From: Dryocosmus kuriphilus | Lineage: Eukaryota > Arthropoda > Insecta > Hymenoptera > Cynipidae | Direction of reading: 5' to 3' | NCBI GenBank assembly: GCA_038277395.1 | Contig: CM076190.1 | Location: forward strand, 126,696,197 to 126,760,196 | Length of the DNA stretch: 64,000 bases | In this document: one piece after another, positions 24,410-37,179 of the stretch | Layout: every line of letters starts with the position of its first letter | How positions within the stretch are numbered: position 1 is the stretch's first letter | Program-made: the position numbers and the translations under genes | The notes under the pieces: generated by a model | The model's input: only the letters and a program-made list of their open reading frames with translations | What the model was told of the DNA's origin: nothing | The model's database searches: none

Positions 24410-25640
24410 TTAGGTCACTTAAAAATTTACTGACAATATGAAGAAATGGTAAACGCGTGAAAATTATAAAGATTCTAACAAAAAAAAAAAAAAAAAAGCA
24501 TGCTCATTATCCTTACTATTTTCTGCCAGGAATACGAGAAATAGTTGAAGAACAAAGGATTATTTTTGACCTTGACTCACCATGTTTTGTTCCATTTGGA
24601 AAACCTGCTTCCTCATCGTTTTCTCCTCTTGTCCAGGCTTTTGAGCACAAAAATTCAATTCTCTTTTTGGCAGAGACATTTTGTGAGACACGTTGCAACC
24701 TGCACCCGCTTCCTTCTTTCACTCTAGTTCTTCACAACAGAAATATCATAGTACATTTGAATTCTACAAACTACGCAATTTGTGAACGGTTATGAAATGT
24801 AAATAGTCAGGGGCGTAAATACAAGAAGGGTGATAAACAAAATTTAGATTAGAAATTAAAATTTGAAATCAATTTTAAAGTATTTAAATGTATTTAAATT
24901 AAAAAACGTTTAGACATTTTCAGTAGAAGGCAATTTATAACTGTTTTTCAATTCCACGTTTTTTAAAGACCCATGCTTGAAAATCACGGAAGAGAAATTA
25001 AAGCTACGCTACTGTAGCCGGAAAAAAACATATTCTGTAACAATGGACAATTTGCGGGACAATTTTATTTTTGATTATGCAGAAACGCAGATAATTAATT
25101 TTTGCTGATTGTTTAATAGATGACAATCGTAAATATGTTTATTTTCCATGATTTTGTACCAGTCTTGTAATGCCTGACTATGATTGGTCAGAGTCTAAGA
25201 GCGGCCGATTTAAAATGTGACTTTTCTTAATATGCTATAATGGATGAATGCTTGATTATTTAAGAATAATTTTAAGTTATTTTAAATTAATTGAAAGTTA
25301 ATATTCTTTTATTCAATTTTTTAAAAGACATTTTTTGAATATTGTTTTCTATAGAAAAGAACAAATTAATAGATTTTAAAATTATTAGTTTTGATTAATT
25401 TTATATACCTAAAAATTGATAATAGAGTTGAATTTTTTAAAATTGTAGTTTATTTGGAGGCTGTTCTTGCCTTTTAAACCCTTTTTACGGATCCACAATT
25501 TTGAATGAACTAGAATAAACCAATCATCGAATTAATATTCATATGTAATATATAAAATGCAAAACATGTGAAACTGAGTAATTTCTAATCCAATGTGAGC
25601 AAAGTGTAAATTTTTAAAATTTTGTGACCTGAAAATTAGG
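24410..25640. other. Unassigned AT-rich region
   Basis: I see no convincing gene. A 112-codon frame at 24457-24795 begins with a poly-Lys run from an A tract and matches nothing I recognise. The rest is AT-rich. Confidence 0.35.
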
Positions 25641-25645
25641 TTTTT

Positions 25646-26072
25646 ACGTTCTCATCTCTATGAGGAGGTATTAGTTTTATGTGAAAACTGACTTTCGCGG
25701 ATTTCATCAAATCTCCACGTTTTGAGACCCCCTGAGTGAGAAAAAACAGTTTTTACGACACTGTCTGTCTGTCTGTTGTTGTTGTTGTTGTCGTTGTCGT
25801 CGGCGTCTGTTCCTGCGATAACTTTTGAAAGAATCATCAGATTGGATTGCGCTTTGGCACACTTCTTCAGCTGAGTCCAAAAAGAAAGGACGAGTTCGTT
25901 AACCAGCACGGTTTTTGTTTTAAACGAGAAATCGTTATTAAAAATAAAAAATTCAAATTTCCCGCCAAACTATGCAAGATACGAAAAAAATGATAATAAA
26001 CAAAGTTGTTCACACAGCAAAACTATGCGAGATACGAGAAAATAGTAACAAGCAGAATTGTTCACCTTAAAA
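25646..26072 (+). mobile_element. Family X copy 1, internally deleted
   Basis: Starts with the family head (cgttctcatctctatgaggaggtattag-like, with a small stem-loop) and carries the cgcggatttcatcaaatctc, CTGTCTGTCTGTTG and GTT-repeat block. It then jumps to the cgccaaactatgcaagatac motif and reaches the far end of the next copy. It shares its right end with the inverted copy 2. Confidence 0.7.
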
Positions 26073-27272
26073 ATCTGCCCGCTTCGCGGGCACATTCTCA
26101 TCGCGCGCTTCGTGCGAATTATGAGCGCATCTGTTGGCACTCGCGCTTCGCGCTCGATAGATTATTCACCTCGCGCTACGCGCTCGGTGTTTATGGATCG
26201 TATAAACCTTTAAATTAAAAATTACAAAAGAAATTATTTTACTTAAGGCTCTATCGCCCTTAAGGAATATATTCTCATCATGACACTTGCGCTTCGCGCT
26301 CGATAATTACATTTTTTTGAAAGACATTATAGATTGGTAAAGTTTTTTTGTGATTTTCCAAATTTTCACAATAGAGGATTTCGATTCTTAAAAGTAAAAC
26401 GATGAGTCTTATAAATAAATTTTGTAGCTCTTTCCAAGCAGAACAATTCTGCTTGTTAATATTTTCTCATATCTTGCATAGTTTTGCTGAAAAGTGGCTT
26501 TCTTTATATTTCATAACATATTTCACGAATAACTCAAAAACTACGCGTCTGCTCAAAAAAATGATAGAGAGCAAATTTGTAGATCTTTTTGAGGCAAACA
26601 ACTTTGTTTATTATTATTTTTCCGTATCTTGCATAGTTTGACGGGAAATTTGAAAATCTTGATTTTTAATAACGTTGTATCGATTAAAACAAAAACCGTG
26701 CACTTTATCAAAAGATGGTTAAAAAAAATTTTGTAGATCTTTTTAAATTGAACAACTTTGTTCTTTACCATTTTTTTGTGTCTTGAATATTTTGGCGGGA
26801 AACCAGAGTATTTTAATTTTAATAGCGTTTTCTTAATTAAAACAAAAACCGTTCATTTTATCAAAAAATGGTTAAGACAAAATTGGTAGATTTTTTTGAG
26901 ATGAACAATTTTACTTTCTTACATTTTTTTTGTATCTCTCATAGTTTAGCCGGAAAATGGATTTTTTGATTTTGTGAAAACCGTTTTTGATGGATAACAC
27001 CATAACCGTTGGTCAAAAACCGCTGGTTAACGAACTAGTCCTTTCTTTTTACCCCTTAAAGAAGTGTACCAAAGCGTACTCCAATCCGAATGGTGCTTCA
27101 AAAGTTATCGTTGGAACAGACGGCAACGACGACAACAGACAGACAGACACAGTCGTAGAAACCGTTTTTTCTGATTCAGGAGGTCGTAAAATGTGGAGAT
27201 TTCATGAAATCCGCGAAAGTCAAATTTTACATAAATCTAATACCTTCTCTGATGAGAATGTAAAAATATCTA
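26069..27272 (-). mobile_element. Family X copy 2, full length, inverted
   Basis: About 1.2 kb. Read from the minus strand it begins acattctcatcagagaagg (27272) and ends with a GC-rich tail of GAGCGCGAAGCGCGAG-type palindromes and gcgggcagattttt (26069). It matches the plus-oriented copies 3 and 4 throughout. On the plus strand the GC-rich tail reads tctgcccgcttcgcgggc. The plus-strand 107-codon frame at 26987-27310 lies in its head region. Confidence 0.8.
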
Positions 27273-27481
27273 CAAATTTTCTCAAAACGATTTTTCGATC
27301 CAACGCATAGTTTATACATGAAACGTATAATAGTTGTTTTAATAAAAAATACATTATCGTAAAGTTAATAAAAAGTTATTAAAAGTTATTTAAAAATCTG
27401 CCCGCTACTCAGGCGCATTCTCATCATGTTTCTCACGCTTAACAGTCGATTAAAGTATATAAAAAACGTGAATTTCTTAAT

Positions 27482-28612
27482 TACATTCTCATCTCAATGA
27501 GAAGGTATTAGTTTTATGTGAAAAATGACTTTCGCGGATTTCATCAAAAATCTCCACGTTTCATGACCCCCTGAATCCGAAAAAAATGGTTTTTACGGCG
27601 TTTTCTGTCTCTCTGTCGTTGAAGTCGTCGTCGTCGTTGTCGTTGTCGTCGTTGTCGTTGTCGTCGTCGGCGTCTGTTTCCACGATAACTTTCGAAGGAC
27701 TAATCGGATTGGGTTGCGCTGTGGCACATTTATTTAAGGCGTAAGAAGAAAGGACGAGTTCGTTAACCAGCGGTTTTTGACCTGTGGTTATGGTTTTATC
27801 CATCAAAAACTGTTTTCACAGAGTCAAAAAATCCATTTTCCTGCTAAAATATGCGAGATACAAAAAAAAAAATAGTAGAGAATAAAATTGTTCATCTTAA
27901 AAAAATCTACAAATTTTGTTTCAACTATTTTTTGATAAAATTCACAGTTTTTGTTTTAATCGAGAAAACGTTATTAAAAATAAAAAATTCAAATTTCCAG
28001 CCAAACTATGCAAGATACGAAAAAATGATAATAAATAAAGTTGTTTGTCTCAAAAAGATCTACAAACTTGCTCTCCATCGTTTTTTGAGCAGACGCGTAG
28101 TTTTTGAGTTATTCGTGAAATATATTATGAAATATAAAAAAAAACACTTTTCAGCAAAACTGCAAGATATGAGAAAATATTAAGAAGCAGAATTCTTCAC
28201 CATCGAAAGAGCTACAAAATTTATATATAAAACTCATCGTTTTACTTTTAAGAATCGAAATCCTGTATTGTGAAAATTTTGAAAATCAGAAAAAAAACTT
28301 TACCAATCTACAATGTGTTTACAAAAAATTTAATTGTCGAGCGCGAAGCGCGAGTGTCATGATGAGAATGTATTCCTTAAGGGCGATAGAGCCTTAAGTA
28401 AAATAATTTCTTTTGTAATTTTTAATAAAAAATTCAAATTTAATAATCTCATTAAAAGTAGGTGTTTTGAAATTTTAAGACCCACGTAACAAATACCGAG
28501 CACAATGTGAAAGGACCAAAAACATCCGAGCGCGAAGCGCGAGGCTTAAATATATCGGAGCGCGAAGCGCGCGATGAGAATATGCCCGGCGCCAACGAAG
28601 CGGGCAGATTTT
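27482..28612 (+). mobile_element. Family X copy 3, full length
   Basis: Plus-oriented copy from acattctcatctcaatgag to agcgggcagatttttt. It holds the CTGTC microsatellite, GTC/GTT trinucleotide run, the internal gccaaactatgcaagatac repeats (two or three per copy, itself a sub-repeat of about 170 bases) and the GC-rich palindromic tail. A remnant of another tail (aaatctgcccgctactcagg) lies just before it at 27392. No transposase frame is visible. Confidence 0.8.
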
Positions 28613-28853
28613 TTTATTATAGGAAGAGAAGAATAGAAAGTGATTAAAATTTTCAGATTTAAGCGAAAAAGTGAGGATTATTCTATTCTTTAAAATATGC
28701 AATTTTTTCATCGGATAAAATCCACAACCAGAGAATAGGTTTTCTCTCAAATTTAATTCCATTCTTTTCATAGCCAGTTTGCAAGCTGTGTTCAATTCCA
28801 ACGAGCACACTGAAAGTTAGGATTTTTAATTTCCTTCAATTATAAACTTTCAG

Positions 28854-28967
<114 letters not shown>

Positions 28968-29099
28968 TTTTAAAAGTAAATATTAAGTAAAAAAAGATTA
29001 AAAATCTCTTTTGTATCGTCTCTTATGTAATATTTATTCTCGCTGATAGTGTTGAGCTGATGATCAGTAAGTCAGGAAACAAAAATGATTAAAGTAAAA

Positions 29100-31510
29100 A
29101 AAAAATTATCCTAAAATGTAATTTAAATCAACTAAAGGGAATTCAATCAAATTTAACATGAATTCAACTATAAACTCTTGAGAAATTCAACTGAATTTTA
29201 GAATTAAATTCGTCTGAATTGAACAAAATCCATTGCATTATAAGTCAATAGAAGTTAAATGGCAAGTCAACGAAATTCAAGTAAATTTAATGGAACATAA
29301 AAAAATCGGTGGAATTTAATTAAATTAGAAGTTCACTCAGTTAAAAAGAATTCAAATTAATTTCTTACAAACGAAAATGACTTGAAATTTATTTTAACGG
29401 AATCCAACGGAATTATATTAAATTCAGGTCAACTCTCTTAAATTCAGCGAAACTGAATAAATTTAAAATGATTTCTAAATGGTCTCAAGAAAATACCATG
29501 GAATTCGAGGGAATTGAAATGATATTACGCAGCCTACGAATTCAACGGAATTCGATTAAATTTAACACTTGTATTAAATGAAATTTAAAGGGAATTCTAG
29601 GAAATCCAATGGAATTTTAGGGTATTCAATGATATTCAAGGGCATTCAATTGAAATTAAAGAAGTCCAATGATATTCAGTTGAATTAATTGAAGTTTAAG
29701 GGAATTGGTATTGAATCAATTTGATCCGGATTCAATAAAATTCAAGGGAATTCTATGGATCCAACGGGTTTTAAGGGAATTTAAAGAAATATAATGCAAT
29801 GCAGTTAATACTTTAATTAAATTCAAGGGAATTTAATTGTTTTCAACAGTATTCAAAGAAATACAATGGGTTACATACGAATTCAAGAAAAATCACAAGA
29901 ATTTAGTGGAATGCTAGCGAATCCAACGAAATTTAAGAGAATTAAATGGGATTTAATGGCATTCCTTAGAATTTAAAGGGATTCATAATGAAATGCAAGG
30001 GAATTAATGACGTTCAACCGAATTTAGGGAAATTTAATGAGATACGAAGGAAGTCCATGTGAGTGAAGTCTGTTTAATGAAATTAATTGGAATTCGATGG
30101 AATTCTAGGGCTTTCCAGGGATTCAATTAAAAAAGAAATTAATCTGGATTTAATTGTATTCAAGGAAATTCAAAGAAATTCAAGGCAAATCTATAGGATT
30201 AATGGTATTTAATACATTTTACTTCTATTCAGTGAAATTCAAGGGAATTATAGGGAATCGAATGGAATTTAAGAGAATTCAATTGGATCCAATAGAGTGT
30301 AGAGAAATTCAATAGAATTTAATTCAATTAAACGAAATTCAAAAGAATTTAATAGCGTTCAACGATTTTCAAGGGGCTTTAATGGGATGCAAAGGAATTC
30401 AATGGATATCCTTAGGATGTAAAGGAATTAAAGGGAATTTACTGGAATTCTAGAAAATTGAAAGGAATTTAAGGGAATTTAATATGGCTCAATGACATTG
30501 AATAGAATTTACAGGAATTCAATTAAATTCAGCCGCACTTAACGAAATTCAAGGGAATTAAATTAATTCAAAGGAATATAATGGAATGTGAATGAGAACA
30601 TTCATGGGATTTACGGGTATTCAATGAAACTGGTTGGAATTCTGTGGAATTCTATATAGAGAGTTCAAGAAATTCAAATGAATTTATAAAGCAATTAAAA
30701 GAAATTTAATGTTGTACAACGGTATTCAAAATAATTCAATGGGATGCAAAGGAATTCAAGGAAAATCTATAGGATTCAAGGATATTAAAAAAAAATTTAT
30801 TTCGATTCAATTAAATTCAAAGGAATTTCAAGGAGTCTAATAAAATTTAAAATTAATTTCAGGGAGTCCAATGGAATTTAAAGTAGGTAATTCAATCGGA
30901 TTCAATAGAATTAAAAAAACTCAATGAAATTCAGTTGAACTATACATGGCAATCTAAGGAAATTAATGGTTTTCATCGGTATTCTAGGTTCTAGGGAAAT
31001 TAGTGGGATACAAAGGAATTTCGAGGAAATTCAAATAACTGCAATGAAAATCCATGACATGCGTAGGAATTAAAGAAAATTTACTGGAATTTAAGGAAAT
31101 GCAACGGAATTTAAGGGAATTCATTTGTGATTCAAATTTCAAGGGTATTTTATAATATAATGTAAAGGAACTCGATAAAATTCAGTTAAATTAAATGAAA
31201 TTCAAGGGAAATAACAGCGTTTAACTGCATTCAAGGGAATTTAATGGGATTCGAAGGAAATCAATGGGATCCAAACACATTCAATAAAATTAATTGGAAT
31301 GAATTATGGAATTTTAGGAAATTCAGCGTAGTTCAAGGGTTTTCAATAGAATTTAAAGGAATTCAATCTGATGCAGTTGCACTAAATGAAATTCAGTTGG
31401 ATGCAGGGGAATTTAAAGGAATCTTTTGTTATTCAATTCGACTTAAATACATTCAAAGGATTTCTATGAAATTCAAAGGAATTTAATGGACAAAGGAATT
31501 CAATGAAGAG
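29100..31510. repeat. Degenerate array of GGAATTTAA / GGAATTCAA words
   Basis: About 2.4 kb in which aagggaattcaatggaattt-like words recur every 10-25 bases with no fixed period. The same class recurs at 53980-54770, 55370-55530 and 57660-58570. Open frames inside it (for example 31244-31486) reflect the repeat, giving runs like FKGI and GIQ. Confidence 0.85.
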
Positions 31511-31949
31511 AAAGGGCATCCAATGGGCATCCAACGTAAAATTATGCTCAGCGTAGTTTTAAAATAAAAGAGTTTAAAAAATAAAGAACAGCGTTTTATA
31601 AATGTTATAAAATTGCCCATGTAAATTTTTTTAATGATTACCTGAAACATATGTACTAAATAGACTAGTATATTGCATTACAAGGGAAGAAACACAGCGT
31701 TTGTAGCGAGTGGGTGGTTTGCTGCACGAGCAATTAAAAATTCTTCAACTTTTGGAATTCTTACCTATTTTTTATACACTTTTACGTTATTATGATCATA
31801 ATTATGAGCAGCGTGCGACTTCTAGATTGATCTAAAACCTACACATTTTAATATGCATTCTTTTCCTGCTCCAACCACATCCCTAGTAACGTAACGAAGC
31901 TAGAAACAGGAGAGTTTACGATTACCCCGAAAGTAAAATGGCTTAATGG

Positions 31950-31950
<1 letters not shown>
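31511..31950. other. Unassigned sequence between the degenerate array and the TAA repeat
   Basis: No gene or repeat is recognisable. A cagcgt word recurs a few times but without spacing or structure. Confidence 0.35.
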
Positions 31951-32000
<50 letters not shown>

Positions 32001-35000
32001 TGGATGGGGCCTTTGACCAGGCCACCGGGCGCGTCCTCAGGTTGCGGATAGAGGAGTCCTGTACCAAGGAATTCTGCTGAATATGGCTACAAAGTTAAAT
32101 AAGCAGTCGCGGACAATGGTCCAGGGATGGTCCCGAAGGAATAACCCCCAAGTCATGGGTGTGAACTACCGTGCTTAAGGCTGCATGGCACCAGAGATGT
32201 GGTGTCATAAACGGTGTCTCTAGGATACAGGGTCGCCTCCTAGAGTATTTAGACCTTACCCTCGCATGCGAGGCTCTGCGGGGGCGGACCTCCCTTTCCC
32301 TAGCTAACAAGAACCCTTATGGAAAATTTGAAGAAGTTCATGAAGCGGTGGTCGCTACCCGAAGATCGTCGGGTCCCCCCTAATAACACCGATGGGGGTG
32401 TAAATATTCGGGATGACAACGGCGAGTTGCGTGATGGACAGGCAACTCGGTCCATGTCACCCGAAGAAAATTCTGTCCAGCCAGAACATCAGCAAAAGGC
32501 GGCAGGTGCCATGTCACCAGGCACAACTGCTGATGATGCTTCGGGCGATACTGAACGTCCGACCACTTCAGCAGGAATGTCGCAGCACCGCATCAACTTT
32601 CAACCTCAGCATGATGAGTATTTGATGCGCTGCAAATTTGAAAATGAGTTAGGTGCGACCACCGCTTCACAGGACGGGATAGCCTTTCGCCGAAAATTTG
32701 TGGCGAGATTTCCGGAATTACCGACAGTAACAGGAGATGACCTTAGTCGGAGAACACTTTTGATAACTCAGGAGAATCTCCTGCACAGAAGAACCATCAA
32801 CCGAATAAGATCTGAGGTTGAAACCACACTCCAACAACAACAGGTGCAGAAAGCGGATATCATGGAAAATCATGAATAAGGATGTGGTCAGATGTCACTT
32901 TGAAGCTTTTTTCGGCGAGGGGGTTGTGACGTATGAGTAACATCGTCTCTTCATAGACTTTCATCCGGATTTGGCTTCGAGGGTGACCCCCCAACATCTA
33001 GCTGACCAATTCCGCTCAATTGAGCGTCGTAAGCTCCTTTCCGTGGTCGAAATTGAAAATATCAAGAGGCGAGTGCAACAACAACGTGCGCTCCCCGAAA
33101 TGAGCCCCATGGAGGCGGTCGAGCGGGAGATTCTGCCTGAAATACAAGACGTTACAAATGGCCAGGAGCTTGACCCGGGGGATGTGGAACGAAGACTGTC
33201 ACATAGTCGTCAGTCTTTAGGGCTTCACCCCGCGGACCAGGCCCTTGCGGACCCGATTGAAGAGCTCAATGAGGAGAGCTTGCGTCTTTTATGGTACTTC
33301 ACTGATGCCATCATAGAGTTTACGGAACAGGAACCATCCAAAAGGAGTGGTCTTTCAAAATTTAGGATTAACAACGACCTTCTCCGGTTAGTTGGCAGCT
33401 TAAACAACTATATATTGCCTCTGTTCCTGCGTCAAGACATGAGCTTACAGCAGTTGCAGACTATTGCATATTGCGCTGCCATCGCGTGTGCCAGGACGTT
33501 GAGCATCAAAATCAAGCCTAGGGGAAATAACACCTACTTCCCCAGGAGTAAATCAGATCCTCCGTGGAAGTTTAGGCTTCAAAACGAAGTCAGCAAAATA
33601 AGAGCTAAACTTGGTCGGTTGTACGGTCTGGACACGCCGTGGCTTGACCTCGAAAAGGACAGAGTTTCAGATCTGCCTGCGATGGATGATCTATCCATCA
33701 CAGCTTCTGAGGTAACTCGCATCCTAAAGAGGGCAAAGAACTGGAAGGCGGCTGGTCCGGACGGGGTGCACAGTTTCTGGTACAAGTATCTGGTGGCTTT
33801 GCACCCCGCCCTAGCAGGCGCTCTTCAGGCCATTCTAGACAATCCGGAACTTATACCTTCCTTCATGACAGAGGGAGTCACGTATATGATACCAAAAAAA
33901 CCAGATCCTAATAGTCCTAAAGACTATCGACCAATTGCCTGCCTTTCCACACTCTACAAGTGTCTCACGGCTCTTATATCCGAAGGCATCTATAAACATT
34001 GCGAGGAGAACAACGTCCTCACACAAGAACAAAAGGGTTGCTGTCGAGGCTCCTGTGGTTGCAAGGACTTGGTTACAATTGACACTGCGGCCGTGTTGCA
34101 TGCGAAGCACCACCAACGTAATTTGCACATGGCCTACATTGACTATAAACAGGCTTTTCCCTCGGTGCCCCACGACTATTTGCTTGAGATCCTAAGGATA
34201 TATAAGATCTGTCCACGTGTAATTCAACTTCTGGATCAAGCAATGAGCACCTGGTGCACGAAAATCAGGTGTTTTAGTCGTGAAGCCGCGAGGGACACTC
34301 AGTCCTTGTCAATTAAACCAGGTATCTTCCAAGGTGACTGTTTCAGTTCATTATGGTTCTGTTTAGCCTTAAACCCTTTAAGCAGGACACTTAACACCAC
34401 GTCCTATGGGTTCAATATTATGGCGGGAGTGTCTGAATCTCATCTCACTCACCTCCTTTATATGGATGTCCTTAAGATTTATGCTGGCTCAAAGTCCAAG
34501 CTGCAAGACTCTCTCAACATCTTACTGCAGTTTTCCAGCGACATCAGGATGAATCTGGGCCTGGATAAATGCAGGAAACTGCATTTATCTCGTTAAGAGA
34601 TGATCACACCACTGGAGGCGGATGATCATGATCTAATACAGACGATGATTGTTGGGGAGTCGTATAGGTATCTCGGTATATTGCAGGCAAGAGGACCACT
34701 CCTGTCTGCAATGAAAAAGGCACTTAAGACTTCCTTTTCGAGACGACTGAGTTCGATCATGTCTACCGGTCTCACTGCTAAGAACATCACCAAAGCAATT
34801 AACACCTTTGCTATCCCTCTCCTAACGTACTCCTTTGGGTTATTATTGTGGTCTGAAACAGATCTTGAGGCTTTAAACCGAATCATCCGCGTGAAAATGT
34901 CTGAGCATCGGATGCATCACGAGAGGACGGCTGTGGAGAGAATAGTCCTACCGCGCAAGCTTGGGGGTAGAGGGATTTTGGACGTTCGACGGCTTTGTGA

Positions 35001-36422
35001 CTCACAGGTTACACAGCTACGCGAATACTTCCTCAACAGGACGAATATCCCGCTCTATGACTACATCTGTAGAGTAGACCTGTACACCCCTCTTAAGCTT
35101 GCAGTTGCTGATTACCAAAACATCGGACACCTAACTGTTGAACAACTTAATGCTCAATGGCGTGGTAAGCAACTGCATGGAAAGCACCCTCAAATACTAG
35201 ATCTTCCATGCGCAGATACTAATGCTTCAAACCTCTGGCTAAAGCGGGGAGAACTCTTTCCGGAAACGGAGGGGTTCGTTATTGCTATCCAAGATGGAGT
35301 AATGAACACGAGGAACTACCAAAAGCATGTCCTCAATTTTAAGGCGGTCATTGATAAATGCCGCCTCTGGGGTAATCCAAATGAGACAGTCGAGCACATC
35401 ATTGATGGCTGTACGATGCTTGCCTCGCAAGAATACACCCGCAGACACAATGATGCCGCAGGGATTATCCACCAACAGATTGCTCTAAATCTTGGTTTGC
35501 TAGAGGAACGTAAAGCCTTATTATAAATACTCCCCTGTAAGAGTACTAGAGAACGAACATCATCTCCTCTACTGGGACAGGACAATCCTGACAGACCACT
35601 TGGTCAGGCATAATCGCCCAGACGTCCTCTGGTGGAACAAACATGAGCAACATGTCAGAATTATTGACATTAGTGTTCCCTTAAACCACAATATCCAACT
35701 TCGATACACTGAGAAGATCCAGAAGTATGCGGAGTTGCGGCAGGAGATCATGGCCGTGTGGAGGGTGAAGAAGGTCACCCTTCACCCGGTAGTAATCTCC
35801 TCCACAGGGAACGTTCACGTGAGATGCATCCAGCACTTGGAAGACCTGGGAGCTGGGAAATTTTTACATCTTATACAGAAGGCGATATTGCTTAACACCT
35901 GCCGCATCGTCCGGAGTTTTATGGGCGTTACCAACGATAGCAGCTAATCGTCTTCTGTAAAAAAGGCTATCCCACGTACACTTTAAATGTGGACAACCCC
36001 ACGTTATGCATTTTTAATATTAAAAAAAAAATTTTTGACAGAGTTTTATTTAATTTTATTATCATGTCTTGTGACTTTTATTTACTTTTGTTCTTGTTAT
36101 TATTGTTATTATTATGTTCGCTATCGTGTCGTGTATGTCCGCGTACGCTTGTGAAGTTCTGTGTGTGTTGTCCACCGCTCGAAATATTAATATATTAATT
36201 GAGTCGTTTGTCTCAGATGCTGGTTTAAAAAATCTTGACGAATGCTCTGTTTTCCATTCCCAGGTATGTCTCTGACTTTCTTTCTCTCGCTATCTCTCTC
36301 TTTGAGGAGTGCTTTTGCCCCCTTGGCACCTGGGATAAGCAATATCGCTTGAAATTTATAACATTAAAAAAGAATTGAGGACAAATGTCTCTGATAATGT
36401 TGCCTGTAAGGGAGTATTGTTC

Positions 36423-36463
<41 letters not shown>

Positions 36464-36736
36464 CAATGGTTCTTCGGGCGTCTGTTTGAGACACTTGTGA
36501 ATTTCCTCAATTCAGAAAAACACCTCATACTTCAGGCATCACTTTACGCCTGAGCAAAAGCTGCGATGCTTCATGGTCCAGAGCAGGATTATTTTAATTA
36601 TTTGACGAATGCGGAAGCAGAATAATTTTTGAAACCGCATCTGACACAAACGAATCTACTAAGCACTTGCCGCGTTTGCGACCGTGTTTGGTAGCGAAGT
36701 ACCGGGTCATGAGTACCTGTGGGAGGAGGTGGGCCC

Positions 36737-36787
<51 letters not shown>
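31951..36787 (+). mobile_element. R4/Dong-type non-LTR retrotransposon A, near full length, bordered by TAA repeats
   Basis: A 4.7-kb element between a (TAA)n tract at 31951-32001 and another at 36736-36787. It has a 5-prime leader (to 32318), a single long but broken reading region (32319-35947) with reverse transcriptase, zinc-knuckle and restriction-like endonuclease regions, and an 800-bp 3-prime untranslated region ending gaggaggtgggccca before TAA repeats. Dong elements are known to insert in TAA repeats and R4-clade elements encode this kind of endonuclease. A second, 5-prime-truncated copy with the same 3-prime end lies at 39401-41640. An A run of about 38 sits at 36426-36463. Confidence 0.88.
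32319..35947 (+). pseudogene. Broken reverse transcriptase / endonuclease polyprotein of element A
   Basis: Reading starts MENLKKFMKRW at 32319 and continues in three frames. Breaks seen: a frameshift near 32875, TAA at 32938-32940, TAA at 34594-34596 (copy A-prime has CGA at this place) and a one-base insertion near 35513. The transcriptase part shows AAGPDGVHSFWYK, DYRPIACLSTLYK and AYIDYKQAFPS, but the catalytic YxDD box reads YMDV (34459-34470), losing an aspartate. The CCHC knuckle is CRLW...H...C, with tryptophan for the second cysteine. The endonuclease region has RPDVLWWNK and RIIDISVP. This copy cannot move by itself. Confidence 0.88.
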
Positions 36788-37140
36788 GGCTAAAGAGCCT
36801 CAGTGACTCAGATAGTTAAGCGCACGGACTTCCTACTAGAGATTCGAGGTTCGATCCCTGAGTCGGTATCTCCGGAAATTTTTCTATGGGCTTTTACTGG
36901 GGTTCTGGTAGTTCCGATTCCACCTTAAGTTGTAGGTCGCCTCATAATGCACTTGGCTGCAACCTAGCCCGTGGATGATGGGGTAAAAATTATATCAGAC
37001 GTTCAAATATGCATATCAGTCTCATCAGTTCCGTGCAAAATATTCAGTTTGGTACAAAAATCCAGCTAAGAAAATGTCTTTGACATATTGGGCTGGACCA
37101 TCTCAAGTCTGAGATATATTTTTTATAATAATAATAATAA
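36788..37140 (+). mobile_element. tRNA-derived SINE between TAA tracts
   Basis: The head (36805-36864) has complementary ends GACTCAG and CTGAGTC, a D-arm-like atagttaagcgcacgg and a consensus B box GGTTCGATCCC (36848-36858), the internal promoter of RNA polymerase III. The body of about 250 bases is not tRNA-related and ends in ATA repeats (37125-37140). The 5-prime end abuts the TAA tract that ends element A. The tRNA part is shorter than a true tRNA, so it is a SINE head and not a gene. Confidence 0.72.
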
Positions 37141-37179
37141 TTTAATGATTAATTAAAAAGTTAATAATTTATATTATTA

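Noticed and set aside
24457..24795. 112-codon plus-strand frame with poly-Lys start
   Set aside because: Starts in an A run; no recognised motif, no splice or promoter support. Kept only as a note in the unassigned region.
28475..28810. 111-codon minus-strand frame
   Set aside because: Lies across the GC-rich palindromic tail of family X and adjoining AT-rich DNA; no conservation in copy 4.
31244..31486. 80-codon frame with repeated FKGI and GIQ words
   Set aside because: Translation of the degenerate GGAATTCAA array; similar word strings arise at 54002 and 58158 in the same array class.
36805..36864. Genuine tRNA gene at the SINE head
   Set aside because: About 60 bases, too short for a full cloverleaf and joined to a SINE body.
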